This document shows positions 52,712-60,645 of a stretch of 64,000 bases of DNA, in pieces. The DNA is from Scatolibacter rhodanostii (GTDB lineage: Bacteria; Bacillota; Clostridia; Oscillospirales; Acutalibacteraceae): positions 62,001-126,000 of the forward strand of contig NZ_FZLO01000003.1 in the NCBI RefSeq assembly GCF_900197595.1, given 5' to 3'. The stretch's first letter is position 1. The number at the start of each line of letters is the position of its first letter. Position numbers and translations under genes: made by a program. A model generated the notes under the pieces. The model saw only the letters and a program-made list of their open reading frames with translations, was not told the DNA's origin and did not search any database.

Positions 52712-54333
52712 AAGTCCTCATCTTCCCCTTCTTCCTTTTTATGAGGTCTGAGAGGAGGGTCAATTTTGCCAATGCGCGTAATATTCCCTTCTGCAATATA
52801 TTTAGGCCGTTTGACCATCGTCCAAAGTGGCATACGTACAAGTGAATCTTGTAAATTATGATTCCAAGAAAATCCATCAAAATAAGGTACACCAAAAGAC
52901 GTCAGCGAACCCAAATAAAGCAGAATAGCCAGTGAACCCATTGCTAAGCCATACCACCCCGTAAAAGAGGCTAATGCCATCATGGCTACTCTAAGCATAG
53001 AAACCGAGTCACTTTGCGAGGGAACCAAAAAGGCACTAACGGCCGTAATCGCAACCACAATAACCACCGGGGCACCAACTAATCCTGCTGAAACAGCCGC
53101 ATCTCCCATGACAAGTGCTCCTACAATGCTGATTGCCTGCCCGACAGGTCTAGGCAACCGAATACCTGCTTCTCTAATAATTTCAAAGGCAAACACCATA
53201 ATCAGTGTTTCCACAAAGACGGGAAAAGGCGTTCCTTCTCTTGCGTTTGCAATGGTAAATAATAAAGTAGTAGGAATAATTTCTTGATGAAAATCACTTA
53301 AAGAAATATAAATACCGGGAGCAAATATAGTGATAAGATACCCGATAAATCGAGTAACTCGCATTAGGCTGGCATAAATGGTTCGTGTATAATAATCTTC
53401 TGTAGTCTGAAAGCTTTCTACAAAAAGCATGGGAGCCGTCAGTACAAAAGGTGTGCCATCTACAATAATCGCAATTCTTCCCTCCAAAATTTTTCCTGCC
53501 GCTACGTCCGGTTTTTCTGTGTATCCAACAGTTGGAAAAGGCGAAAGCGGTGCATCTTCTATATATTCTTCTATATATCCAGACTCTAAAATAGCATCTA
53601 CATCCAGCTGCTTCATGCGTGATTTTACGGTTCTGATTACATCCGAGCTTACCACATCCTCTAAATACATAAGACAGATATCAGTCTGCGTTTTCCTGCC
53701 AATTTTCATGTTTTCTACATGCAGTTTGCCGCTTTTAATCTTTCTTCGAATCAAAGATGTATTGGTTCTTAGATTTTCTGTGAATCCCTCACGAGGGCCC
53801 CTAACCACGGTTTCTGACTGAGGCTCGCTAACACTGCGCTTGTCCCAGCCCTTTGTACTGATTACCAAAGCAGAAGCGCAGCCCTCCATGAAAAGCACCG
53901 TGTCTCCCGACAAGCAACCGGCAACCGCTTGAGGCAACTCCAATATTTTTTCGATTTCGCCTGAACAAAGTGCTTGTTCAATGACTCCATCCATAAGTTT
54001 TTCTTCATCTGGCTCTTGCTCACTTTGAGCTTCCCAAACTGTTAAAGGACGCAGAATTGATTCTGTAATTAAGGTATTGCTCACCAATCCATCAATAAAG
54101 GCTAATGCTCCCGTATAACAGCCATCCTTACCGGTACGAAAATAATGGATTTTTAAGTCACTGCTGTTACTTAACCTTTTTTTCAGATTGCTAACATTGC
54201 TAGAAAGCTGCTTTTTCACGCTGTCTTTGGTAATTTCTTTTTTTTCTGGCTCTTCTTTTTCTACGTCAGATTCTTTTTGCTTAGCTGCATGTAACAAAAA
54301 CTTAATTTTGCGGGATATAAATTTAAAAATCAC
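52708..54333 (-). CDS. Spore germination protein, GerA/GerKA family
   Basis: A 541-residue protein, the A subunit of the receptor. Cytosolic N-terminal domain (about 1-315) with RTGKDGCYTGALAFIDGLVS, DTVLFMEGCASALVIST and ESGYIEEYIEDAPLSPFPT. Membrane part (about 320-500) has PGIYISLSDFHQEIIPTTLL, then REAGIRLPRPVGQAISIVGA and GDAAVSAGLVGAPVVIVVA. It starts with GTG; GGAGG is 11 bases upstream, a little far. First gene of the operon. No promoter of the sigma-G type could be assigned with confidence. Confidence 0.96.
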   Translation of the reverse strand: MIFKFISRKIKFLLHAAKQKESDVEKEEPEKKEITKDSVKKQLSSNVSNLKKRLSNSSDLKIHYFRTGKDGCYTGALAFIDGLVSNTLITESILRPLTVWEAQSEQEPDEEKLMDGVIEQALCSGEIEKILELPQAVAGCLSGDTVLFMEGCASALVISTKGWDKRSVSEPQSETVVRGPREGFTENLRTNTSLIRRKIKSGKLHVENMKIGRKTQTDICLMYLEDVVSSDVIRTVKSRMKQLDVDAILESGYIEEYIEDAPLSPFPTVGYTEKPDVAAGKILEGRIAIIVDGTPFVLTAPMLFVESFQTTEDYYTRTIYASLMRVTRFIGYLITIFAPGIYISLSDFHQEIIPTTLLFTIANAREGTPFPVFVETLIMVFAFEIIREAGIRLPRPVGQAISIVGALVMGDAAVSAGLVGAPVVIVVAITAVSAFLVPSQSDSVSMLRVAMMALASFTGWYGLAMGSLAILLYLGSLTSFGVPYFDGFSWNHNLQDSLVRMPLWTMVKRPKYIAEGNITRIGKIDPPLRPHKKEEGEDEDL

Positions 54334-54591
54334 TTTGTATCTATCCTCCTACACTAAGGTTCTTTCATTTTTAAATAGGCCTTAGAGAATCATTTTATAA
54401 GAAGTAGTACCAACAAATTATTTTTCTAGTTGCCGTACTAATCTAATTCGTTTTTTATTAAATTTTTTCTAACTTCGGCTGATAAAAACATGAATACAAA
54501 TGTAAATTCTAGTATAGGCAGTTTTTTTCCAAATATGCCCTGTCATGACAGATCACTGGTCAGTTTATTTGTAATTTTAATTTTTTCTTTT
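54334..54591. other. Divergent ger/hcp intergenic region
   Basis: About 260 AT-rich bases between the ger operon (leftward) and hcp (rightward). It must contain the ger promoter; none is clear. No small gene is seen. Confidence 0.5.
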
Positions 54592-54633
54592 GTAACATTT
54601 GTTACGGATTTTAAACTGTGCTCCTGATATGAT
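54592..54633 (+). promoter_or_regulatory. HcpR-type site and promoter of hcp
   Basis: GTAAC-ATTT-GTTAC at 54592-54605, a perfect palindrome that matches, from memory, the clostridial HcpR motif GTAACNNNNGTTAC. A -10 TATGAT is at 54628-54633, so the site centre lies about 41.5 bases before the predicted start, the classic position for a CRP/FNR-family activator. A weaker half-match GTAAC-AATT-GTTTA is at 54662-54675. Confidence 0.72.
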
Positions 54634-54707
54634 AAAGACATCACAAAAACATCTACAAAATGTAACAATTGTTTATTCTATGAATTTATGCAGGAGGAAA
54701 AGAGAAT

Positions 54708-56579
54708 ATGGAAAATAAAATGTTTTGTTATCAATGTCAAGAAACGGCTGGCAACACGGGTTGTACACAATCAGGTGTCTGCGGCAAAAAACCAGAAGTA
54801 GCGGCTATGCAAGATCTACTCATCTTTGTCAGCAAGGGAATTTCTGCTGTCACCACTTGTCTTCGAAATGAAGGGAAAAAAATAGACCCCGCTATTAATC
54901 ACCTGATTACCCTTAATCTTTTCACCACAATTACCAATGCAAACTTTGATGAAGAAGCCATTGTGGCACGCATTTTTGACACATTAAATGCGAAAAAAGA
55001 ATTACTCGTTCAATTGTCCAATACTGCTTCATTGCCCGAAGCCGCCCTGTGGGACGAAACCGCCAGAGTAAATTTCTCAAGTAAAGCCGCTGAAGTGGGT
55101 GTTCTTTCTACAAAAGATGAAGATGTTAGAAGTCTGCGTGAGCTTATCACTTATGGACTAAAAGGACTTTCTGCTTACAGCAAACACGCTAATGCTCTTT
55201 TGAAAGACGACGAAGACGTAGACGCTTTCTTGCAAAGTGCCCTTGCTAAAACACTTGATGATTCTTTGAGCCTAAATGATTTAGTTGCTCTTACCCTTGA
55301 AACAGGTAAATACGGCGTAAACGGCATGGCACTACTTGACAATGCAAATACTACAACTTACGGCAACCCTGAAATCACAACTGTGAAAATCGGTGTAGGT
55401 AATCGCCCCGGTATTTTGGTTTCCGGTCACGATTTGCGTGATATGGAAATGTTACTCAAACAAACAGAAGGCACGGGAGTTGATATTTATACGCACTCTG
55501 AAATGCTGCCGGCTCACTACTATCCCGCTTTCAAAAAATATAATCATTTTGTCGGTAACTACGGCAATGCTTGGTGGAAACAAAAAGAAGAATTTGAAAC
55601 CTTTAATGGACCCATTTTAATGACCACTAACTGTATTGTTCCCCCAAAAGAGAGCTATAAAGATCGCCTTTATACAACTGGCGCAGCAGGATTCCCCGGG
55701 TGCAAACATATTGCCGGTGAAATTGGTGAAGAAAAAGATTTTTCTGCTATTATTGAGCACGCTAAAAAATGTGCTGCTCCAACTGAAATTGAGAGCGGCG
55801 AAATTGTCGGCGGATTTGCTCATAATCAAGTGTTGGCTTTGGCAGACACCGTTGTGGGTGCTGTTAAATCAGGCGCAATCAAAAAATTTGTGGTTATGGC
55901 CGGTTGTGACGGGCGTGCAAAATCTCGCAACTACTATACCGATTTTGCCAGTGCGCTGCCAAAAGATACCGTGATTCTTACAGCTGGCTGCGCAAAATAT
56001 CGATACAACAAACTTGACCTTGGCGACATCGGTGGAATTCCACGCGTTCTTGACGCCGGACAATGCAACGACTCTTATTCCTTAGCCGTTATTGCTCTGA
56101 AACTAAAAGAAGTCTTTGATTTAGACGATATCAATGAGCTGCCTATTGTTTATAACATTGCTTGGTATGAACAAAAAGCCGTTATCGTTTTGTTGGCACT
56201 TCTTTATTTGGGCGTAAAAGATATTCATCTTGGCCCGACACTGCCAGGTTTCCTCTCTGCTAACGTTGCCAAAGTACTGGTCGAAAATTTTGGCATTGCC
56301 CCCATCGGCACGGTTGAAGATGACATCAAGCTTTTCTTTGATGAAGAAGAAAATGATGATAGCCGCGTTTCTGTATCAGGCATTACCGCTGATTCTCTTA
56401 TCGGTGACATTCTGCTCCAGTATCCCGACACCGCTCCCATTCTGATGTCCTGCGGTATGCACTGCCTAGGCTGCCCTTCCTCTCAAATGGAATCTCTTGC
56501 CGATGCCTGCATGGTTCATGGCATTGATGTAAACATCGTCCTGAATCAACTAAATGCATTTGTAACCCAAAACAACTAA
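54708..56579 (+). CDS. hcp: Hybrid cluster protein (hydroxylamine/NO reductase) with DUF1858 tail
   Basis: A 623-residue iron-sulfur-oxygen enzyme. The N-terminal cluster motif is [20 protein letters not shown]; later ligand regions are [50 protein letters not shown] and [18 protein letters not shown]. Known role: reduction of NO or hydroxylamine in nitrosative stress. Compared with the usual 540-550 residues it has about 70 extra at the C terminus, a DUF1858-like domain ([20 protein letters not shown], then [12 protein letters not shown]). Monocistronic with an HcpR-type site and a terminator. Confidence 0.97.
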   Translation: MENKMFCYQCQETAGNTGCTQSGVCGKKPEVAAMQDLLIFVSKGISAVTTCLRNEGKKIDPAINHLITLNLFTTITNANFDEEAIVARIFDTLNAKKELLVQLSNTASLPEAALWDETARVNFSSKAAEVGVLSTKDEDVRSLRELITYGLKGLSAYSKHANALLKDDEDVDAFLQSALAKTLDDSLSLNDLVALTLETGKYGVNGMALLDNANTTTYGNPEITTVKIGVGNRPGILVSGHDLRDMEMLLKQTEGTGVDIYTHSEMLPAHYYPAFKKYNHFVGNYGNAWWKQKEEFETFNGPILMTTNCIVPPKESYKDRLYTTGAAGFPGCKHIAGEIGEEKDFSAIIEHAKKCAAPTEIESGEIVGGFAHNQVLALADTVVGAVKSGAIKKFVVMAGCDGRAKSRNYYTDFASALPKDTVILTAGCAKYRYNKLDLGDIGGIPRVLDAGQCNDSYSLAVIALKLKEVFDLDDINELPIVYNIAWYEQKAVIVLLALLYLGVKDIHLGPTLPGFLSANVAKVLVENFGIAPIGTVEDDIKLFFDEEENDDSRVSVSGITADSLIGDILLQYPDTAPILMSCGMHCLGCPSSQMESLADACMVHGIDVNIVLNQLNAFVTQNN

Positions 56580-56593
56580 TAGCTCTTATCGTT

Positions 56594-56637
56594 AGAATGG
56601 CCGCTTCTTTATCCAGTAAGAAGCGGCCATTCTTTAT
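56594..56637 (+). terminator. Terminator after hcp
   Basis: AGAATGGCCGCTTCTT and AAGAAGCGGCCATTCT form a perfect 16-base stem followed by TTATT. Confidence 0.9.
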
Positions 56638-56942
56638 TGAGCGAATATTTTTAAATACTTTTCTCTAATTTAGTGGGGTATAATAAACAAGGCACATTTT
56701 ATTTTCTACAAAAATTTTCGGAAATCCACGGTTCAAAATAAAACTAAATAATATTTTTATAGATTTCATCGTCGCTTTATGATATACTTTTTAAGGTATA
56801 AAAATGGGAATTCTTTCTTCTTTTTTACTAATCCAATAGATTGCAAATTTTCTATGTTTTCACCATCAATAATAGGCAAATAGATGTTGTTTTGCCTATT
56901 CCAAAGCAACAAGCGGCAATATCCTTTTGCTTTGAAAGCCAA
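56638..56942. other. Gap between hcp and wzz
   Basis: No gene seen. An inverted repeat AATAGGCAAA/TTTGCCTATT (56871-56900) could form a hairpin; it has no T-tract. Its role is unknown. Confidence 0.5.
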
Positions 56943-56971
56943 TTGATTTTTTATTTCTAATATGATAATAT
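56943..56971 (+). promoter_or_regulatory. Promoter of the wzz-cpsD-cpsB operon
   Basis: TTGATT (56943-56948), 17 bases, TAATAT (56966-56971), 40 bases before the first start codon. Confidence 0.7.
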
Positions 56972-57011
56972 ATCATATGGTATCATTTAATTTTACAAGC
57001 GAGGTTATGAG

Positions 57012-57689
57012 ATGCAAGAAGAGTTAAGTCTAGCTGAAATTCTGTACACTTTACAAAAGCGTTGGAAATGGATTTTTATTTCTACCATTTTAGGTGGCAT
57101 TGCCGTATTTCTTCTATCTAGTTTTTTGCTCCCTAAAAAATATACATCTACTTTAGAGCTTTATGTCAATAATGCTCAATCCTCTGTTTCTAGCGGTGAC
57201 CTGAACATTAATGATATCAATGCCGCACAAAAATTGGTTTCTACTTATGTTGTCATTTTAAAGAACCCTGATGTCATGCAAACGGTTGCTGATACAGTCG
57301 GGAGTGTCGACAAGAAATTTATTGAGGACACTATTGTGATGGCTTCTGTTGATAACACAGAAGTATTGCGTATTTCAGCTGAAACAACTGACCCCGATTT
57401 ATCTGCGCAAATTTGCAACACTATGGCTGAACTTGCTCCTGGTATTTTGACCCGTGTGGTTAAAGCCGGTTCTGTTGAGATTATCGCTCCTGCGGTGCCT
57501 TCTCCTCTTCCCAGTTCTCCCAATGTGATACGCAACACCGTGATTGGCGCCTTTCTATTCTTCATGCTAGCTGTAGGTGCCTCTATCCTTCTTTACTTTT
57601 TAGATACAACTGTAAAGGGTGAAGAAGATATTAAGCAACGTACTGGTCTCTCTGTACTTGGTGAAATCCCTGTTATTACCGATAAATAA
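57012..57689 (+). CDS. Wzz/CpsC-type polysaccharide co-polymerase
   Basis: A 225-residue membrane protein with helices near 18-42 (RWKWIFISTILGGIAVFLLS) and 175-198 (IRNTVIGAFLFFMLAVGA). The periplasm-side loop ends with the Pro-rich PAVPSPLPSSPN typical of Wzz proteins. It activates the tyrosine kinase encoded next and sets chain length. The cytosolic end (GEEDIKQRTGLSVLGEIP) is the kinase-contact motif. ATG follows GAGG. Operon with cpsD and cpsB. Confidence 0.94.
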   Translation: MQEELSLAEILYTLQKRWKWIFISTILGGIAVFLLSSFLLPKKYTSTLELYVNNAQSSVSSGDLNINDINAAQKLVSTYVVILKNPDVMQTVADTVGSVDKKFIEDTIVMASVDNTEVLRISAETTDPDLSAQICNTMAELAPGILTRVVKAGSVEIIAPAVPSPLPSSPNVIRNTVIGAFLFFMLAVGASILLYFLDTTVKGEEDIKQRTGLSVLGEIPVITDK

Positions 57690-57706
57690 AGCTAAGGAGC
57701 CTTTTA

Positions 57707-58420
57707 ATGGTTAAAAATAAAGACGTTCACGGCAAGAACCGTTCATCAAAAATTCTAAGCAAGGCTTCTTCTTTTCAAGTCGTTGAAGCTTATAATACTT
57801 TGCGCGCAAATCTGCTCTTCTCCTTATCTACTTCACAAAAAAAATCTGTTATTTTTACAAGCTCTGAACCGGGTGCCGGTAAATCCACTACCTGTTCAAA
57901 TTTAGCTTTGGCCATGTCGCAAACAGGTGCTCGTGTCATCATTCTTGATGCTGATATGAGAAAACCCGTGCAGCACAAAATTTTTCGCCTAAACAATGTA
58001 GACGGTCTTTCAAAACTACTGAGCGGTCTTTCTCCTTTAGAAGACTGCCTTTTAGAGACACGTTCTCCTAATTTGCATATTATTACAGCTGGGCCCATTC
58101 CACCAAACCCTTCAGAACTTCTAGGCTCACAGCGGATGGGCTATTTAATTGAAGCTCTCTCAGAATCCTATGATTATATTTTCATTGATACGCCGCCTAT
58201 CAACGTCGTTGCAGACGCACTGATGTTTTTAGATCAAACCGCAGGTGTTCTACTGATTGCTAAACAAAAACAAACTCATTATGATGAATTACAACGAGCA
58301 GCAGAAAAAGTTCATAACTTAAAAGGAAATGTGTTGGGTGTCATTGTTTCCAGTGTCTCTGTCGCTGACAAACCCTACAAGAGTTATTCTCATTATGCCT
58401 ATGAATCTTCTAATGAATAA
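57707..58420 (+). CDS. CpsD/CapB-type tyrosine-protein kinase
   Basis: A 237-residue BY-kinase. VEAYNTLRANLLFS is the activation motif, SSEPGAGKSTTCSNLA Walker A, VIILDADMRKP Walker A', and YIFIDTPPINV Walker B. The C-terminal tyrosine cluster (PYKSYSHYAYES) is the site of autophosphorylation. It works with the Wzz protein encoded 17 bases upstream and is dephosphorylated by the PHP phosphatase encoded downstream and slightly overlapping. Confidence 0.95.
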   Translation: MVKNKDVHGKNRSSKILSKASSFQVVEAYNTLRANLLFSLSTSQKKSVIFTSSEPGAGKSTTCSNLALAMSQTGARVIILDADMRKPVQHKIFRLNNVDGLSKLLSGLSPLEDCLLETRSPNLHIITAGPIPPNPSELLGSQRMGYLIEALSESYDYIFIDTPPINVVADALMFLDQTAGVLLIAKQKQTHYDELQRAAEKVHNLKGNVLGVIVSSVSVADKPYKSYSHYAYESSNE

Positions 58421-59135
58421 TCTTTCTCAATATCAACAAACTTTTCATTTGGATTTGCATACACATTGTCTGCCTGGAATCGATGACGGAGCCAAGAATC
58501 CTGAAGTTTCTCTGCAGCTTTTATCTCGACTGTTAGAGCAGGGAATCACGAAAGTTGTTTTTACTCCTCATTTTTATCCACACAAAGAAACGCTCTCTTC
58601 TCTGCTTAGAAGGCGGTTTGAATCTTGGAACCGTCTAATTCCTCATCTTCAAGGCAAAAAAGTTCCTAATCTTTGCGTGGGGGCAGAGATTTATTTAACA
58701 CGTGAACTTAGCCGAGAAGATTTGCGCCCCTTATGCCTTGGAAAGAGTAATTATTTGTTGATTGAAATGCCCCGTCAGCCTTATCATGAATGGATGGCAG
58801 AGGAAATTCAGAACATTGCTTTCACTTGGAATGTCATCCCCATTATTGCTCACATTGAACGTTATCTTCCTTGGTATAGTGCCAAAGATTATGAAAGCTT
58901 GCTTGCCTTCGATGAGCAGATTTTACAATTTAATGCTGAATCTGTTCTCAAGAAAACAGATTTCAAATTTATTTATAAGCTATATCAAGTTGGGTATCCT
59001 CTTCTCATTAGCAGTGATTGTCATGATTTAGAAATGCGGCGACCCGTTTTTGATCAAGCTGTCCAATTTTTATCCAAGAAAAAACAAGGGCGAGAAATTC
59101 TGGCTGCTTTGCAAAATGACAATTTAGTTTTATGA
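58401..59135 (+). CDS. CpsB/CapC-type PHP tyrosine phosphatase
   Basis: About 244 residues. The PHP metal motifs are HLDLHTHCLPGIDDGAKN, VVFTPHFYPHKET, IAHIERYLPW and LLISSDCHDLEMRRPV. It removes phosphate from the kinase's tyrosine cluster. The start is uncertain: ATG 58401 and ATG 58413 both overlap the kinase gene and lack a clear ribosome site, so coupling is likely. After it comes a strong terminator; no glycosyltransferase, flippase or polymerase genes follow. Confidence 0.93.
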   Translation: MNLLMNNLSQYQQTFHLDLHTHCLPGIDDGAKNPEVSLQLLSRLLEQGITKVVFTPHFYPHKETLSSLLRRRFESWNRLIPHLQGKKVPNLCVGAEIYLTRELSREDLRPLCLGKSNYLLIEMPRQPYHEWMAEEIQNIAFTWNVIPIIAHIERYLPWYSAKDYESLLAFDEQILQFNAESVLKKTDFKFIYKLYQVGYPLLISSDCHDLEMRRPVFDQAVQFLSKKKQGREILAALQNDNLVL

Positions 59136-59178
59136 ATCTAAGTTTTCCACCCTTATCTAATTAGTATTTTTTTAATTT

Positions 59179-59245
59179 GCTCACTTTTTATAAGATATCT
59201 GCAGAATTTTGATGAACAGATATCTTACAAAAAGTGAGCTTTTAT
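59179..59245 (+). terminator. Terminator of the wzz-cpsD-cpsB operon
   Basis: GCTCACTTTTTATAAGATAT and its near-complement form a 22-base stem with a 15-base loop, then TTTTATT. Confidence 0.9.
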
Positions 59246-59253
59246 TCATAACA

Positions 59254-59290
59254 AAAGACATAGCGTATAAAAAAACACACCATGTCTTTG
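59254..59290 (-). terminator. Weak terminator after the thioesterase gene
   Basis: AAAGACAT and ATGTCTTT pair; the minus strand continues TGTTATG. Modest T-tract. Confidence 0.5.
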
Positions 59291-59320
59291 TTATGGGATA
59301 TTCTTGTTTTATCAATTAAA

Positions 59321-59716
59321 TCAAGCTTTATTTAATTTTCCATTTGTTTTTTCCATAAAGCGTTCTGCGGATATAATAAAGCGTTCATGGCGACCTTTGC
59401 CAATCAATCCGCTTTCATCAAACGCCTGCACAGAAAAAATTAATTTTCTACCGTCTATCTCTTCTAATAAACTTTCTGCTTTAACTGTCATACCCATAGG
59501 AGTAGCATTGATATGTTCAATCTGCATGAGTGTTCCTACTGTAGTTTCTCCGTCTTTTAAATGAGGCTGCACACTTTCACAAGCAGCTTTTTCCATAAGA
59601 GCTACCATCGCCGGCGTAGCAAAAACAGCTAAACTTCCACTGCCCATCTCTTTTGCAGAGTTTTCTTTCGCCGCCATCGTTTCTGCTTGTCCTCTAATTC
59701 CTATTTCCATATTCAT
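59321..59716 (-). CDS. FlK-like hot-dog thioesterase
   Basis: A 131-residue hot-dog protein. GSGSLAVFATPAMVALMEKA (Thr and Glu of the FlK catalytic triad), VGTLMQIEHINATPMGMTVK with the His, and IGKGRHERFII match the fluoroacetyl-CoA thioesterase-like family. Most members are general acyl-CoA thioesterases of unknown substrate; fluoroacetate resistance should not be assumed. Single gene. Confidence 0.88.
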   Translation of the reverse strand: MNMEIGIRGQAETMAAKENSAKEMGSGSLAVFATPAMVALMEKAACESVQPHLKDGETTVGTLMQIEHINATPMGMTVKAESLLEEIDGRKLIFSVQAFDESGLIGKGRHERFIISAERFMEKTNGKLNKA

Positions 59717-59817
59717 TCACTCTTTCTTTTTATTGTTTTAAGATAAAACTCATGTAATTTCTATTTTACCCATTATAGCATGAAACAAAGGCAATCTCCA
59801 CTAATAGTTGTTTATTC

Positions 59818-59857
59818 AAAAAGAAGGAAGAGTACTTTTGCACTCTTCCTTCTTTTA
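59818..59857 (-). terminator. Terminator after adhE and phosphotransferase
   Basis: AGAAGGAAGAGT and ACTCTTCCTTCT pair; T-tract on the minus strand. Confidence 0.88.
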
Positions 59858-59880
59858 CATCTATTGAAACTAAAGTAAAA

Positions 59881-60630
59881 TTATTCGTATTCAACAACAC
59901 TTGCCCATTTGATAAGCAAGTCTTTTTCCTCTGGTTTTCCTTTGATAGACTGTGATGCAGCTACAATGGGAAGCCATTTTTGCACATATTGTTTTGCTGT
60001 GTCACTCTTTTGGCAGAACAAATCCAGATATTTTTCAGCCAAATCAATTTGCCCTTTAAGGTGGAACAGCAAATAGGTTCTGGCAGCATCAGCACTGGCA
60101 TTGCCCTGTGTAGCATGTGACCAGTCTAAAATGCCATAGCTACCATCATCATTCAGCAAAACATTACTGGGATTAAAATCACCGTGGCACAGTTTTTTGT
60201 GCTTAGGCATACTCTCTAATCTGGTATGCAACTCATAGCGAGTGGTAGCATCCAAGTCTGTTTGAGAAATTTTGGTGTTCATTTTGTCTTTCAGTTTGTT
60301 TAAAAGCGGTACTTTGTGGTTGTGTATCTCAAGTTGAATATCAACAAATTTTTCTAGATACTCATCTGTCTTCTCGGGGTTTTTGCTGATCAAATTTGTA
60401 ATGGTTTCGCCTTGTAAAAATGTCATTACAATTGCCCATTTGCCGTCAATTTTGGTAACCTCGACCACTTTGGGTGTCGGTAGACCGGTTTCTTCAACTC
60501 TTGCAAGATTCAATGCCTCATTGAGTATGTCAGATTTTGAGAATTTTTCATCAAAAATTTTAACTACATTGTTCCCGTCACGATAGATTTTTTTTGAAGA
60601 TCTTTCGGCTATCATTTGATCAAAGTTCAT
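59881..60630 (-). CDS. APH/choline kinase-type phosphotransferase (TIGR02172-like)
   Basis: A 249-residue kinase-like protein. N lobe YRDGNNVVKIFDEKFSKSD and IVMTFLQGETI; catalytic loop KLCHGDFNPSNVLLNDDG with the HGDFNPSN motif; metal motif GILDWSHATQGN. The fold is shared by aminoglycoside phosphotransferases, but nothing here points to antibiotic resistance; the substrate is unknown. It starts 15 bases after adhE, so it probably belongs to the same transcript. Confidence 0.88.
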   Translation of the reverse strand: MNFDQMIAERSSKKIYRDGNNVVKIFDEKFSKSDILNEALNLARVEETGLPTPKVVEVTKIDGKWAIVMTFLQGETITNLISKNPEKTDEYLEKFVDIQLEIHNHKVPLLNKLKDKMNTKISQTDLDATTRYELHTRLESMPKHKKLCHGDFNPSNVLLNDDGSYGILDWSHATQGNASADAARTYLLFHLKGQIDLAEKYLDLFCQKSDTAKQYVQKWLPIVAASQSIKGKPEEKDLLIKWASVVEYE

Positions 60631-60645
60631 GATTTGGTTCCCCCT

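Noticed and set aside
59321-59716. Fluoroacetate resistance from the FlK-like thioesterase
   Set aside because: The fold matches, but most family members have other substrates and nothing nearby supports fluoroacetate metabolism.
59881-60630. Aminoglycoside resistance gene
   Set aside because: Only the general kinase motifs are shared; its neighbour is adhE and there is no mobile element.
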